Shown: positions 8,185-13,416 of the stretch, one piece after another | Layout of the letters: every line of letters starts with the position of its first letter | Position numbering within the stretch: the first letter of the stretch is position 1 | Origin: a virus | Length of the DNA: 27,833 nt | IMG/VR virus record: IMGVR_UViG_3300042368_001180 | Location: 1-27,833 of that record | Direction: 5' to 3' (one strand) | Program-made: the position numbers and the translations under genes | The notes under the pieces: model-generated | Seen by the model: only the letters and a program-made list of their open reading frames with translations | Told to the model about the DNA's origin: nothing | Databases searched by the model: none

Positions 8185-8547
8185 ATGTCTCGTTATTATG
8201 ATACAGTAGGCGGTTTATTTACGCATTTAGCCAACAATAGCAATATAGCCTATTTTACGGTAAATGCTGGTGCAAGCGGTATTAATATCCCAGTAACGAC
8301 TACGGCTAAATTAATTACAATTTTAAAAGCTGGAGTCTACGAAATAGCGAGCGATGCAGATGTTTTTTATAGAGCTTATCCAACAGGGAACGCCTCACCA
8401 ACAGCGGCAACGTCCATAGCTACAGACCAAAATGGTAGATTTATAAGTGGAGCGGTTTACGTGAAAAAATTGGAAGAAGGGCAAACTATTTCAGTTATTG
8501 CGACAGCAACGGCAAACCTTAGACTTATTCCAGTAGAGCTTAAATGA
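8185..8547 (+). CDS. small beta-rich virion protein
   Basis: The 120-residue product has successive beta-strand patterns: NIAYFTVNAGASGINIPV, then TTAKLITILKAGVYEIASDA, and a C-terminal ISVIATATANLRLIPVELK. This is typical of a single beta-sandwich domain in a capsid-decoration, tail or fibre-tip protein. No catalytic motif is seen. The gene begins under its own TATAAT and ends in ATGA overlap with the lectin-like gene, which suggests a coupled pair, perhaps a receptor-binding protein with its adaptor. Confidence 0.5.
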   Translation: MSRYYDTVGGLFTHLANNSNIAYFTVNAGASGINIPVTTTAKLITILKAGVYEIASDADVFYRAYPTGNASPTAATSIATDQNGRFISGAVYVKKLEEGQTISVIATATANLRLIPVELK

Positions 8548-9446
8548 GGCTAGACTTAGGACTTAATTTAGGCTGTTTTAACGGGAATGTCTTAATGGGC
8601 GTTTTAGATTTCTTAAGCGTTTCTGGTGCAGCCGCGTACTCTTTAAGAAAATTACGAACTGCTTATACGGGTAACGCAATCAGAGTAAGGCGTTCAAGTG
8701 ATAGTGCTGAATTAAATATAGGTTTTACTAGCAGTGGCGATTTGGATACCACTGCCCTGTTAGCTCATGTCGGAGCTGGTAACGGCTTTGTCACCACTTG
8801 GTATGACCAATCAGGCAATGGTCGCAATGCTACGCAGACGACGGCAGGATCGCAGCCGCAGATTGTAAATAGTGGCGTTTTGCAAACGCAAGGCGGAAAG
8901 CCTGCCATCTTGTTTGATGGCGTGGATGATTATTTAGCTGCCGCTTCTCCGCTTATTGGCACAACGCACAGTTTGTTTATTCTGTTCACACCGACGATTG
9001 AAAATGAATTTGGGACTGTTTTTGGGCAGTGGAAATCGGGGGAAAATGGCCGTTTTTACGTTATTGCAAACCAAGAATCGGCTGGGCCTATTTCGGCTGG
9101 GCGCTTAAACGTAGCCAACACTACAGCGACGGGAGGCAATGGAACCAACGGTTTAGCCGCAGATGTTGCTATTTCAAATACACTCACTTTGATCACATCT
9201 ATATCAACCACCGGAAGCGAGCAGTGGAAACTGTTTAAGAACGGCGCGGAATGGGATAGCGCAACAATTACGAGCGTCTATACGGGGGTCAATAGCGCGA
9301 TAGGTTCGTTGAATGGAACTGGATCATTGCTCCCATTTGAAGGCACTTTATCAGAATTGATTTCGTTCTCCTCCGTCCTCTCCACCACAGACCGTCAAAC
9401 GCTTGAGCGTAACCAAGGTGCTTACTATGGAATTACAGTAGCTTAA
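8544..9446 (+). CDS. concanavalin-A/LamG-like receptor-binding protein candidate
   Basis: The 300-residue protein contains AAYSLRKLRTAYTGNAIRVR, then WYDQSGNGRNATQ, and FDGVDDYL near residues 88-135. These phrases recur in lectin-like jelly-roll domains related to the catalytic domain of arabinofuranosidase B and to LamG domains of phage and secreted proteins. The fold binds or cleaves glycans; I cannot see which is true here. The section from about 8800 on is clearly richer in GC than neighbouring genes (about 52% in 8821-8940 by hand count), which suggests acquisition of the lectin part by recombination. The start overlaps the upstream stop in ATGA. Confidence 0.65.
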   Translation: MRLDLGLNLGCFNGNVLMGVLDFLSVSGAAAYSLRKLRTAYTGNAIRVRRSSDSAELNIGFTSSGDLDTTALLAHVGAGNGFVTTWYDQSGNGRNATQTTAGSQPQIVNSGVLQTQGGKPAILFDGVDDYLAAASPLIGTTHSLFILFTPTIENEFGTVFGQWKSGENGRFYVIANQESAGPISAGRLNVANTTATGGNGTNGLAADVAISNTLTLITSISTTGSEQWKLFKNGAEWDSATITSVYTGVNSAIGSLNGTGSLLPFEGTLSELISFSSVLSTTDRQTLERNQGAYYGITVA

Positions 9447-9465
9447 AAACAAGGAGATAAAAATT

Positions 9466-9771
9466 ATGAAATATTATAGAACACAACAGCAAATAGCACA
9501 AGAAATAGCACAAGAATTAGCACAAGGGGTATCGGCTATTAAAGCTCAGCAAATGGGATGCACTGGTGTGACGTCCTTTTGGTGGACTATAGTGAAGAGA
9601 CCAATTTTAAATGAAGCAGCTTTAGCAATCCCAGATGAAGAAACAGAACTAGCAGAAGGTGAAACAGTTAAAACCCTTTATCAAAATGGTGATTTTATTA
9701 TCACCACGGATGACTTGGTGAGCCATGATGTTCTTGAAGGCGAAGGGTGGTTTCCTGATGTTAGTTTATAA
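9466..9771 (+). CDS. hypothetical protein with N-terminal QEIAQ helical repeat
   Basis: The 101-residue product has a striking start, RTQQQIAQEIAQELAQG, where a four-residue unit (IAQE or LAQ-like) repeats in a helix. An acidic middle and C-terminus follow. A strong AAGGAG ribosome site at a proper distance supports the start, unlike several neighbouring genes. No domain is recognised. It could be a fibre chaperone or assembly factor encoded after the lectin-like gene; this is a guess from position. Confidence 0.55.
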   Translation: MKYYRTQQQIAQEIAQELAQGVSAIKAQQMGCTGVTSFWWTIVKRPILNEAALAIPDEETELAEGETVKTLYQNGDFIITTDDLVSHDVLEGEGWFPDVSL

Positions 9772-9782
9772 TTAAGTAAAGC

Positions 9783-10109
9783 ATGAGTGACGTCGAGATT
9801 GCCTTTAAGACCTATGAGATCACCAGTATAATTGCTGCGATTATTGGTAGTGTTTTTACTGGCTTAATGGTTTTTAATGCCTTAGTCAATAATCCACGAT
9901 TTAAGACGTTAGAGGACAAGGTAATTGCTTTTGAAGTAAAACACAACCGCTATGATGAAGACATTAGAAGTTTAAGAGAATCTATGATTAAGGTAGATGT
10001 TACGCTTAATGCGATAGAAAAAGGTGTTTCAGATTTAAAAGAAGAATTTAAAAAGTTTGTAGATAGAGAAGAAAGAAAAAGACAAAGAGAAGAGGATAAG
10101 CATTCTTGA
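9783..10109 (+). CDS. single-helix membrane protein with coiled coil, holin- or spanin-like
   Basis: The 108-residue protein has one membrane helix at about 12-33 (IIAAIIGSVFTGLMV core). A heptad-like charged region follows (about 40-90), and the C-terminus is highly charged, with KKFVDREERKRQREEDKHS. One membrane helix plus a basic tail is common in phage holin-like and inner-membrane spanin-like proteins, and it is the last gene before the terminator near 10300. The two endolysin genes are on the other strand and not adjacent. A TATAAT-like hexamer ends 10 bases before the ATG. The membrane call is firm; the lysis role is tentative. Confidence 0.6.
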   Translation: MSDVEIAFKTYEITSIIAAIIGSVFTGLMVFNALVNNPRFKTLEDKVIAFEVKHNRYDEDIRSLRESMIKVDVTLNAIEKGVSDLKEEFKKFVDREERKRQREEDKHS

Positions 10110-10138
10110 TTAGATATCGAAGGTTTGCTATACTTTTA

Positions 10139-10148
10139 AGCATATGCT
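10139..10148. promoter_or_regulatory. 10-base palindrome AGCATATGCT
   Basis: A perfect palindrome lies in the 80-base gap between the membrane-protein gene and the tiny frame at 10189. It could be an operator. No partner copy was noticed nearby, so function is uncertain. Confidence 0.25.
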
Positions 10149-10188
10149 CACTTTATTTCTTAAGATAATAAAGAGGTGGTATGTAGAA

Positions 10189-10251
10189 ATGAGTACTAAA
10201 TACGACCACAATTTTATTAAGGAACAAATAAATCAACATCTAAGGTGTTAA
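10189..10251 (+). CDS. possible 20-codon peptide before the terminator
   Basis: ATG at 10189 opens a 20-residue frame (MSTKYDHNFIKEQINQHLRC). A GAGGTGG sequence is centred about 12 bases upstream, slightly far but usable. The frame sits between the last + strand structural gene and a strong terminator, where a short peptide or leader could be encoded. Length alone gives little statistical support, so this may be chance. Confidence 0.3.
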   Translation: MSTKYDHNFIKEQINQHLRC

Positions 10252-10279
10252 TCTACCAGACTCAGCACCAGTGGTAATA

Positions 10280-10315
10280 AAAGACCCTCTAATTAAAAAC
10301 TAGAGGGTTTTTTAT
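10280..10315 (+). terminator. strong intrinsic terminator of the virion-gene operon
   Basis: ACCCTCTA (10284-10291) pairs with TAGAGGGT (10301-10308) across a nine-base loop. A run of T follows at once. It lies downstream of the + strand virion genes and isolates the next promoter from them. Confidence 0.9.
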
Positions 10316-10345
10316 TTGCAATAAATATGTAAAGCCTTTTATAGT
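10316..10345 (+). promoter_or_regulatory. promoter of the gene at 10352
   Basis: TTGCAA at 10316-10321 and TATAGT at 10340-10345 are 18 bases apart. The predicted start point falls on the A of the ATG at 10352. The promoter begins immediately after the terminator T-run. Confidence 0.5.
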
Positions 10346-10351
10346 ATTTGT

Positions 10352-10861
10352 ATGAAAGTTGCAAACATGGAAACGAAAAGAAAAAAAGATTACACGCAAG
10401 AGTTGTATTTCGATGTGATTGAAGAAATCAAAAAACAATATGGGGATTGTATTTTTAGAGAGAAGCCTGATTTATTTGCTCAAGTGACTGAGTTAATGAA
10501 TGAAGGTAAGCCAACGCAAGAAGCTAAGATCGAAAAAAGAAGACAAACTAAGATAGAGAATCTCCAAAAAAATAAGCCTTTGCCTGTTTGGACTGGCAGA
10601 AGAACGACCATTTTAAAGCCCGAAAGCCAAGCGGTGAAAGACTGTATTTTGAAATTGGGTGCTAATGGTGAATGGTTTACAAGATCAGATGCAAAGGAAG
10701 CGATTAAATCTGTTCTTACTAATTTAGAAGGGATAGACTGTACCATTCATTCACAGCTTGTAGTTTTGCAGAGGCATGGGATTATCAAGAAAGTCGGGGA
10801 AGGTAAAAGCAAGACAGGCATAACGGGGAAGAAAAAGATTAACTATTATGCTTTAATATAG
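10352..10861 (+). CDS. basic protein with winged-helix-like C-terminus, regulator candidate
   Basis: The 169-residue product is very basic. Residues about 1-75 are helical and Lys/Glu-rich. The C-terminal half reads like a winged helix: a helix with GANGEWFTRSDAKEAIKSVL, then a helix with IHSQLVVLQRHGIIKKVGEG, then a strand region ending NYYALI. The order helix, recognition helix, hairpin matches phage transcription or replication regulators that use a winged helix to bind DNA. The ATG at 10352 is probably leaderless; an ATG at 10367 in the same frame also lacks a ribosome site. It sits alone between a terminator and the small-RNA cluster, so it may control either. Function is inferred. Confidence 0.55.
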   Translation: MKVANMETKRKKDYTQELYFDVIEEIKKQYGDCIFREKPDLFAQVTELMNEGKPTQEAKIEKRRQTKIENLQKNKPLPVWTGRRTTILKPESQAVKDCILKLGANGEWFTRSDAKEAIKSVLTNLEGIDCTIHSQLVVLQRHGIIKKVGEGKSKTGITGKKKINYYALI

Positions 10862-10869
10862 CCTTGTGT

Positions 10870-10875
10870 TATAAT
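10870..10875 (+). promoter_or_regulatory. promoter for the tRNA-like RNA (TATAAT)
   Basis: TATAAT is followed by ACTTTT and then the RNA 5' end at 10882-10883. The context TGTTATAATACTTTT nearly matches TGTTAAAATACTTTT at 10967-10981, so two promoters of one family serve adjacent RNAs. Confidence 0.55.
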
Positions 10876-10881
10876 ACTTTT

Positions 10882-10952
10882 GGACGGGGTTGGAACATTA
10901 AATGTCTTGAGTACACGTGATCAGGAAGTAGGTTCGAATCCTACCTCCGTCC
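10882..10952 (+). ncRNA. aberrant tRNA-like RNA with G-1:C73 pair
   Basis: GACGGGG (10883-10889) pairs with CTCCGTC (10945-10951), and G10882 can pair with C10952, which extends the acceptor stem to eight pairs as in tRNA-His. The T arm is canonical: GTAGG, TTCGAAT, CCTAC (10928-10944). The middle is not: no standard D arm is visible (only the short hairpin ACAT/ATGT), and the only good stem for an anticodon arm, CTTGA/TCAGG, encloses a ten-base loop that contains GTG. No CCA is encoded. It may be a degenerate tRNA or a functional tRNA mimic; a His link rests on the G-1:C73 pair and is speculative. Confidence 0.55.
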
Positions 10953-10969
10953 CTTTAAAAATTTTATGT

Positions 10970-10975
10970 TAAAAT
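10970..10975 (+). promoter_or_regulatory. promoter for the hairpin RNA and tRNA-Tyr (TAAAAT)
   Basis: TAAAAT, again followed by ACTTTT, would start transcription at 10982-10983, the first base of the 14-bp hairpin. No -35 hexamer is evident, so a phage-specific factor or extended -10 contacts may be needed. Confidence 0.5.
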
Positions 10976-10981
10976 ACTTTT

Positions 10982-11024
10982 AGCTATTGAGTTTTAACTG
11001 CGGAGCGGGGAAAGTTTAATAGCT
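10982..11024 (+). ncRNA. 14-bp hairpin RNA directly before tRNA-Tyr
   Basis: Bases 10982-10995 pair with 11011-11024 without a bulge: seven Watson-Crick pairs (AGCTATT with AATAGCT), then seven more including three G:U pairs. The loop, 10996-11010, is GC-rich (AACTGCGGAGCGGGG) in an AT-rich setting. Four bases separate it from tRNA-Tyr. It may be a processing leader, a stable small RNA or a decoy. Seen directly; function unknown. Confidence 0.5.
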
Positions 11025-11028
11025 TTAA

Positions 11029-11115
11029 GGGCAGGTGTCCGAGTGGTTAATGGAGATAGACTGTAAATCTATTGGCTTTTTGTCTACGCTGGTTCAAATC
11101 CAGCTCTGCCCACCA
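11029..11115 (+). tRNA. tRNA-Tyr (anticodon GTA)
   Basis: This is a complete type II tRNA with a long variable arm. The acceptor GGGCAGG (11029-11035) pairs with TCTGCCC (11105-11111). The anticodon stem ATAGA/TCTAT encloses CTGTAAA, with GTA at 11063-11065. The T loop is TTCAAAT, the discriminator is A, and CCA is encoded at 11113-11115. The gene shares a promoter with the upstream hairpin and is followed by a terminator, so it is likely expressed during infection to support Tyr codons or replace a degraded host tRNA. Confidence 0.93.
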
Positions 11116-11126
11116 TTTTTACAAAA

Positions 11127-11165
11127 AAAAGCACTAGGGGAAAAATTGAAAAACCTAGTGCTTTT
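11127..11165 (+). terminator. bidirectional-type terminator after tRNA-Tyr
   Basis: AAAAGCACTAGG (11127-11138) pairs with CCTAGTGCTTTT (11154-11165), twelve pairs with a 15-base loop. A-rich and T-rich flanks exist on both sides, so it can act on either strand. It ends the RNA cluster. Confidence 0.85.
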
Positions 11166-11221
11166 GTGTTTTGGAAGGAAAGAAAAAAACCGTTTAAGAG
11201 GTTTCATAAATAATATAGCAC

Positions 11222-11260
11222 ACAAATAAAAGCCCTGCAAAGCTGGGGGCAAGCAGGGCT
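11222..11260 (-). terminator. terminator of the long leftward operon
   Basis: AGCCCTGC (11231-11238) pairs with GCAGGGCT (11253-11260). On the - strand a T-rich run (TTTTATTTG) follows the stem. It lies downstream of the M15 endolysin, the last - strand gene. Confidence 0.85.
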
Positions 11261-11307
11261 GATTAAGTTGTACTCTTTTCTTTTACCCGATGGGGTTTAA
11301 GGTTTGG

Positions 11308-11724
11308 TTAATAACTCCAAGTGGCATAATCTGGTCTTAAATCTAAGTGAATAAATTTTGCTTTAGGGTTTATAGCTCTACCGCCTTTTTTAAAAGTAGC
11401 ATTAATAAAAGCATAGACTTCTGCAAGTGGAACGCCTACCACGTAAAAATCAACAGCTAAACCCGTAGTGTGCTGGCTTCCACCTTTGCGACCTTGTTTA
11501 ATTTCCCACGCAGTGGGTCTATAGCCACTGGTGATAATTACGGGCTTATTATAATAGTCTCTAACTATTTGGATGGCAGTAGCGGTTCTAGTTAAATTCC
11601 TGTCTACTTCTATGCTCCATGCCTGCTCAATGAATGGCAGGATTTCACGCATAGTCACAGTCGGAGTAAAAAGCAATTCATAGAGGCTTATGTTAGGTGT
11701 TATTTGGCGGTTTAAAATCGTCAT
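11308..11724 (-). CDS. M15-family peptidoglycan peptidase, endolysin
   Basis: The 138-residue protein matches the M15 zinc peptidase fold: ITSGYRP near 64-70, the zinc and catalytic segment SQHTTGLAVD at 83-92 (H85 and D92 as ligands), and FIHLDLRPD at 124-132 (H126 as ligand, D128 nearby). Such enzymes (for example the T5 endolysin) cut L-Ala-D-Glu or D-Ala peptide bonds in the cell wall. There is no signal peptide, so a holin would be needed for release. The start has no Shine-Dalgarno sequence; TAAAAT lies exactly six bases before the ATG. It is the last gene before the terminator at 11222-11260. Confidence 0.88.
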   Translation of the reverse strand: MTILNRQITPNISLYELLFTPTVTMREILPFIEQAWSIEVDRNLTRTATAIQIVRDYYNKPVIITSGYRPTAWEIKQGRKGGSQHTTGLAVDFYVVGVPLAEVYAFINATFKKGGRAINPKAKFIHLDLRPDYATWSY

Positions 11725-11730
11725 GCTTAT

Positions 11731-11736
11731 ATTTTA
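11731..11736 (-). promoter_or_regulatory. endolysin promoter, -10 TAAAAT six bases before the ATG
   Basis: On the - strand TAAAAT is followed by ATAAGC and the ATG. The preceding AATAAGGGG resembles the AATAGGG ahead of the -10 at 4719. A perfect palindrome at 11760-11774 lies around position -43, a normal place for an activator site. Confidence 0.5.
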
Positions 11737-11759
11737 CCCCTTATTTGATTTAACAGGGT

Positions 11760-11774
11760 GTCGGTAATACCGAC
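11760..11774. promoter_or_regulatory. 15-base palindrome GTCGGT-AAT-ACCGAC
   Basis: Six-base arms surround AAT. The element is upstream of the putative endolysin promoter. Its right half, ATACCGAC, resembles the three ATACC repeats at 11840-11894, which suggests one DNA-binding protein for all. Confidence 0.5.
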
Positions 11775-11834
11775 GGTCAATAAAACCCTTTAGTTATCAG
11801 CGTTTGCTTATTTGATGGTTATTTGATTCAGGTT

Positions 11835-11900
11835 CAGTCATACCCGTCTTAAACCTGAACTATACCTGACAATTCCAACGACATACCAACGACAAAAGGT
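11835..11900. repeat. three iteron-like ATACC repeats spaced 21-22 bp
   Basis: ATACC occurs at 11840, 11862 and 11883 in the contexts CATACCCGTC, TATACCTGAC and CATACCAACGAC. The spacing is two helical turns, so the sites face one side of the DNA. CCAACGACA is itself repeated at 11875 and 11886. GTTCAG/CTGAAC at 11832-11860 can also form a hairpin. This may be an origin or a late-gene control site. Confidence 0.45.
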
Positions 11901-11918
11901 AATCAGTGATTAGGTTCT

Positions 11919-11948
11919 AACCATATTGCCCGTGTGGTTAATATGGTT
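11919..11948. other. 9-bp hairpin between the 51-codon gene and the endolysin
   Basis: AACCATATT (11919-11927) pairs with AATATGGTT (11940-11948) across 12 bases. On the + strand a short T-run follows; on the - strand none does. It could be a weak + strand terminator or an mRNA stability element. Confidence 0.4.
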
Positions 11949-11974
11949 TTTAAAGACCATGCAGAGCGATGACA

Positions 11975-12130
11975 TTAAGCTAAGAAGTTTTCTAGGTCTC
12001 CAAGAAAATCAAACTGTTCTCCTGAAAGACTGTTAATGATCTCATCTTCTTCTTGATCTTGTTTAATGGCACAATCATAGAGATGACTGTAAAGATGGTT
12101 TAATTCTTCGGCTAGTTCGTCTATTTCCAT
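11975..12130 (-). CDS. small acidic protein, 51 residues
   Basis: The frame encodes a protein beginning MEIDELAEELNHLYSHLYD and ending FLGDLENFLA, with a strongly acidic centre (QDQEEDEI). It is predicted helical throughout. The ATG lies inside the last codons of the DUF1353 gene (10-base overlap), which favours coupled translation. No family is recognised. A partner or inhibitor role for a basic or DNA-binding protein is conceivable from charge alone. Confidence 0.55.
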   Translation of the reverse strand: MEIDELAEELNHLYSHLYDCAIKQDQEEDEIINSLSGEQFDFLGDLENFLA

Positions 12131-12522
12131 TTTGGATTCTTTAATCTATTGTAACTAACAACTGCAAGGTAAGCAGCTTTGCGTCTCCAAAAGGGGAAGC
12201 CATCTGCTTTTAAAATAAGTTCAAATAATTTATGAGTAACTTCTTGGCTCTTGATCTGATAGCAGCACAGGACATCGTGGAATAAAGCAGCTCTTAAAGT
12301 ATTGCCCTCAAACGGTTCACCAACGATAGGTTGTAGCCATTTGGGTATGCTCATTCCATCGGTTAGATAGTCTTTAGGAACTACTGCTTCAACACCATGC
12401 AGCTTATGTTTAGGTTTAGTTACCTTAGCGTGATAGTGCCTCTTAACACGCATCATAAGTCTGACTTGCGAGAAATCAGGCTCCAAGTCTTGTTTGAAAT
12501 CAAATTCGCTAAATTCTAGCAT
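12121..12522 (-). CDS. DUF1353-family phage protein
   Basis: The 133-residue product carries the family hallmark YLTDGMSIPKWLQP at 52-65, then LRAALFHDVLC at 76-86, and ends with a helical region (TLRAALF ... AAYLAVVSYN). DUF1353 proteins are small phage products often encoded close to lysis or late genes; their role is not established. An AGGAGA ribosome site stands close to the ATG. Here the gene lies between a tiny Lys-rich peptide and the endolysin segment. Confidence 0.75.
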   Translation of the reverse strand: MLEFSEFDFKQDLEPDFSQVRLMMRVKRHYHAKVTKPKHKLHGVEAVVPKDYLTDGMSIPKWLQPIVGEPFEGNTLRAALFHDVLCCYQIKSQEVTHKLFELILKADGFPFWRRKAAYLAVVSYNRLKNPKWK

Positions 12523-12544
12523 TTTCTCCTAGCAAAAAATGCCA

Positions 12545-12613
12545 TCATTTACATTTTTTACCAGTCTTAGGAGCTGGTGCTGATTTTTTAGGTGCTTTTG
12601 ATTTGATCTTCAT
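12545..12613 (-). CDS. 22-residue Lys/Pro/Ala-rich peptide
   Basis: The frame encodes MKIKSKAPKKSAPAPKTGKK followed by Cys-Lys and a TGA stop, ahead of the DUF1353 ribosome site. Eight or more Lys residues in 22 make it a histone-tail-like or RNA-binding-like peptide. A perfect TATAAT (12620-12625 on the - strand) ends six bases before its ATG, repeating the geometry seen at other starts. It has no Shine-Dalgarno sequence. Translation is not proven. Confidence 0.4.
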   Translation of the reverse strand: MKIKSKAPKKSAPAPKTGKKCK

Positions 12614-12619
12614 AAAGAA

Positions 12620-12625
12620 ATTATA
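12620..12625 (-). promoter_or_regulatory. -10 element TATAAT before the 22-residue frame
   Basis: TATAAT, six bases (TTCTTT), then ATG on the - strand. It could drive the peptide, DUF1353, the acidic protein and possibly the endolysin as a late leftward transcript. Confidence 0.5.
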
Positions 12626-12627
12626 TA

Positions 12628-12780
12628 CTATTTTTTTCTAAAGTAATAACTGATGACAGAAAGTAACGCCATCAATGCTGCAACAATCATACTAAGCCAA
12701 GGTTCTCTTGAAAAGGCGTAGCAGTAAAGCCATGACAATAAAAACATAGCTATAGTTTGTAATACGAGTTCTTTAGTCAT
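12628..12780 (-). CDS. 50-residue double-helix membrane protein, holin candidate
   Basis: The product has two hydrophobic helices, about 5-24 and 29-47, joined by a short turn with Ser-Arg-Glu-Pro, and ends with RKK. Such small membrane hairpins are typical of class II-like holins or holin accessories. GGAGGG lies at a good distance before the ATG, and the start overlaps the upstream stop as ATGA, so the gene is very likely real. It is 0.9 kb upstream of the M15 endolysin in the same direction. The membrane topology is visible; the holin role is inferred. Confidence 0.6.
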   Translation of the reverse strand: MTKELVLQTIAMFLLSWLYCYAFSREPWLSMIVAALMALLSVISYYFRKK

Positions 12781-13166
12781 TTTTTACCCTCCACATGGCA
12801 AGCCCAAGAAGCGGCTAAAGCGCAAATGCAAATAACTAAAAGCCCGAAAGGTACCCAAGGCGACACATTATAGGTCTTTAAAAGCTCAAAAACTAAATAT
12901 GTACCAATGCCATACACGAGAAAAACAGTCAATGCTTTTATAAAGTTAATTAAAAATCTCGTTAAATTAAAATTATAAGTAGGGTCTTTTAATTCTTCTA
13001 TATCTAGTGGACTAAGCTCCCAAGTGATTTCAGGATTAAATTTATCTTTGAAAAGACGGTGATATCCAGTAAAAGTAAAAATCCTTCCTCGTTTTGAGCA
13101 TCCCGTATCGGATTTGTCGTCCTTGTAAAGATAGTCTTTCCCGATGATTAAGTCTTCTATTTTCAT
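12777..13166 (-). CDS. two-helix membrane protein with MKxEDLIxGK N-terminal domain
   Basis: The 129-residue protein has a soluble N-terminal part (1-65) that begins MKIEDLIIGKDYLY, almost the same as the start of the gene at 14372-14776 (MKPEDLIQGKKY). Two membrane helices follow at about 72-96 and 104-123. The C-terminus ends in CHVEGKK. It overlaps the next gene by 4 bases (ATGA). It may be a membrane-anchored version of the soluble paralogue, or a lysis-related pair with the 50-residue protein. Confidence 0.6.
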   Translation of the reverse strand: MKIEDLIIGKDYLYKDDKSDTGCSKRGRIFTFTGYHRLFKDKFNPEITWELSPLDIEELKDPTYNFNLTRFLINFIKALTVFLVYGIGTYLVFELLKTYNVSPWVPFGLLVICICALAASWACHVEGKK

Positions 13167-13396
13167 TTCTTAAACCCCAAATCTTTTTCAAATTTAACAC
13201 TAATCTCGAACTGATAGCCGTTTGAATTGTATTTATAAGTCTCATCAATCTTCTTCATGTGGTCGCTAGAGCCTGTAACAATCATAGCTTCTACAAAGCT
13301 TTCAAGGTGGCTACTTAGGTAAGCCTTAATCGCATTAAGTTTTAAATTTGGCTCTATGATTTCTCTTAGTTTTTCTTTAAATTTTTCAATTAGCAT
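13163..13396 (-). CDS. hypothetical helical protein, 77 residues
   Basis: The product is mostly helical and basic (MLIEKFKEKLREIIEPNLKL at the start), with a strand-like end (YQFEISVKFEKDL). It has an AGGAGA ribosome site and overlaps the next gene by 4 bases (ATGA-type). No family is recognised. Confidence 0.5.
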   Translation of the reverse strand: MLIEKFKEKLREIIEPNLKLNAIKAYLSSHLESFVEAMIVTGSSDHMKKIDETYKYNSNGYQFEISVKFEKDLGFKK

Positions 13397-13416
13397 TTTG
13401 TTTTTTCTCCTAGTTC

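Noticed and set aside
9029-9238. 69-codon + strand frame inside the lectin-like gene
   Set aside because: It is a shadow in the GC-richer part of that gene with no ribosome site.
10882-10952. Normal tRNA-His gene
   Set aside because: The G-1:C73 pair and a GTG in the loop fit, but no 5-bp/7-base anticodon arm around GTG can be formed and the D arm is missing.
11035-11229. 64-codon frame across tRNA-Tyr and the terminator
   Set aside because: It runs through a complete tRNA and a terminator hairpin, has no ribosome site and no protein-like pattern.
13042-13248. 68-codon - strand frame overlapping two genes
   Set aside because: It lies across the junction of two well-supported genes in another frame and has a composition unlike its neighbours.
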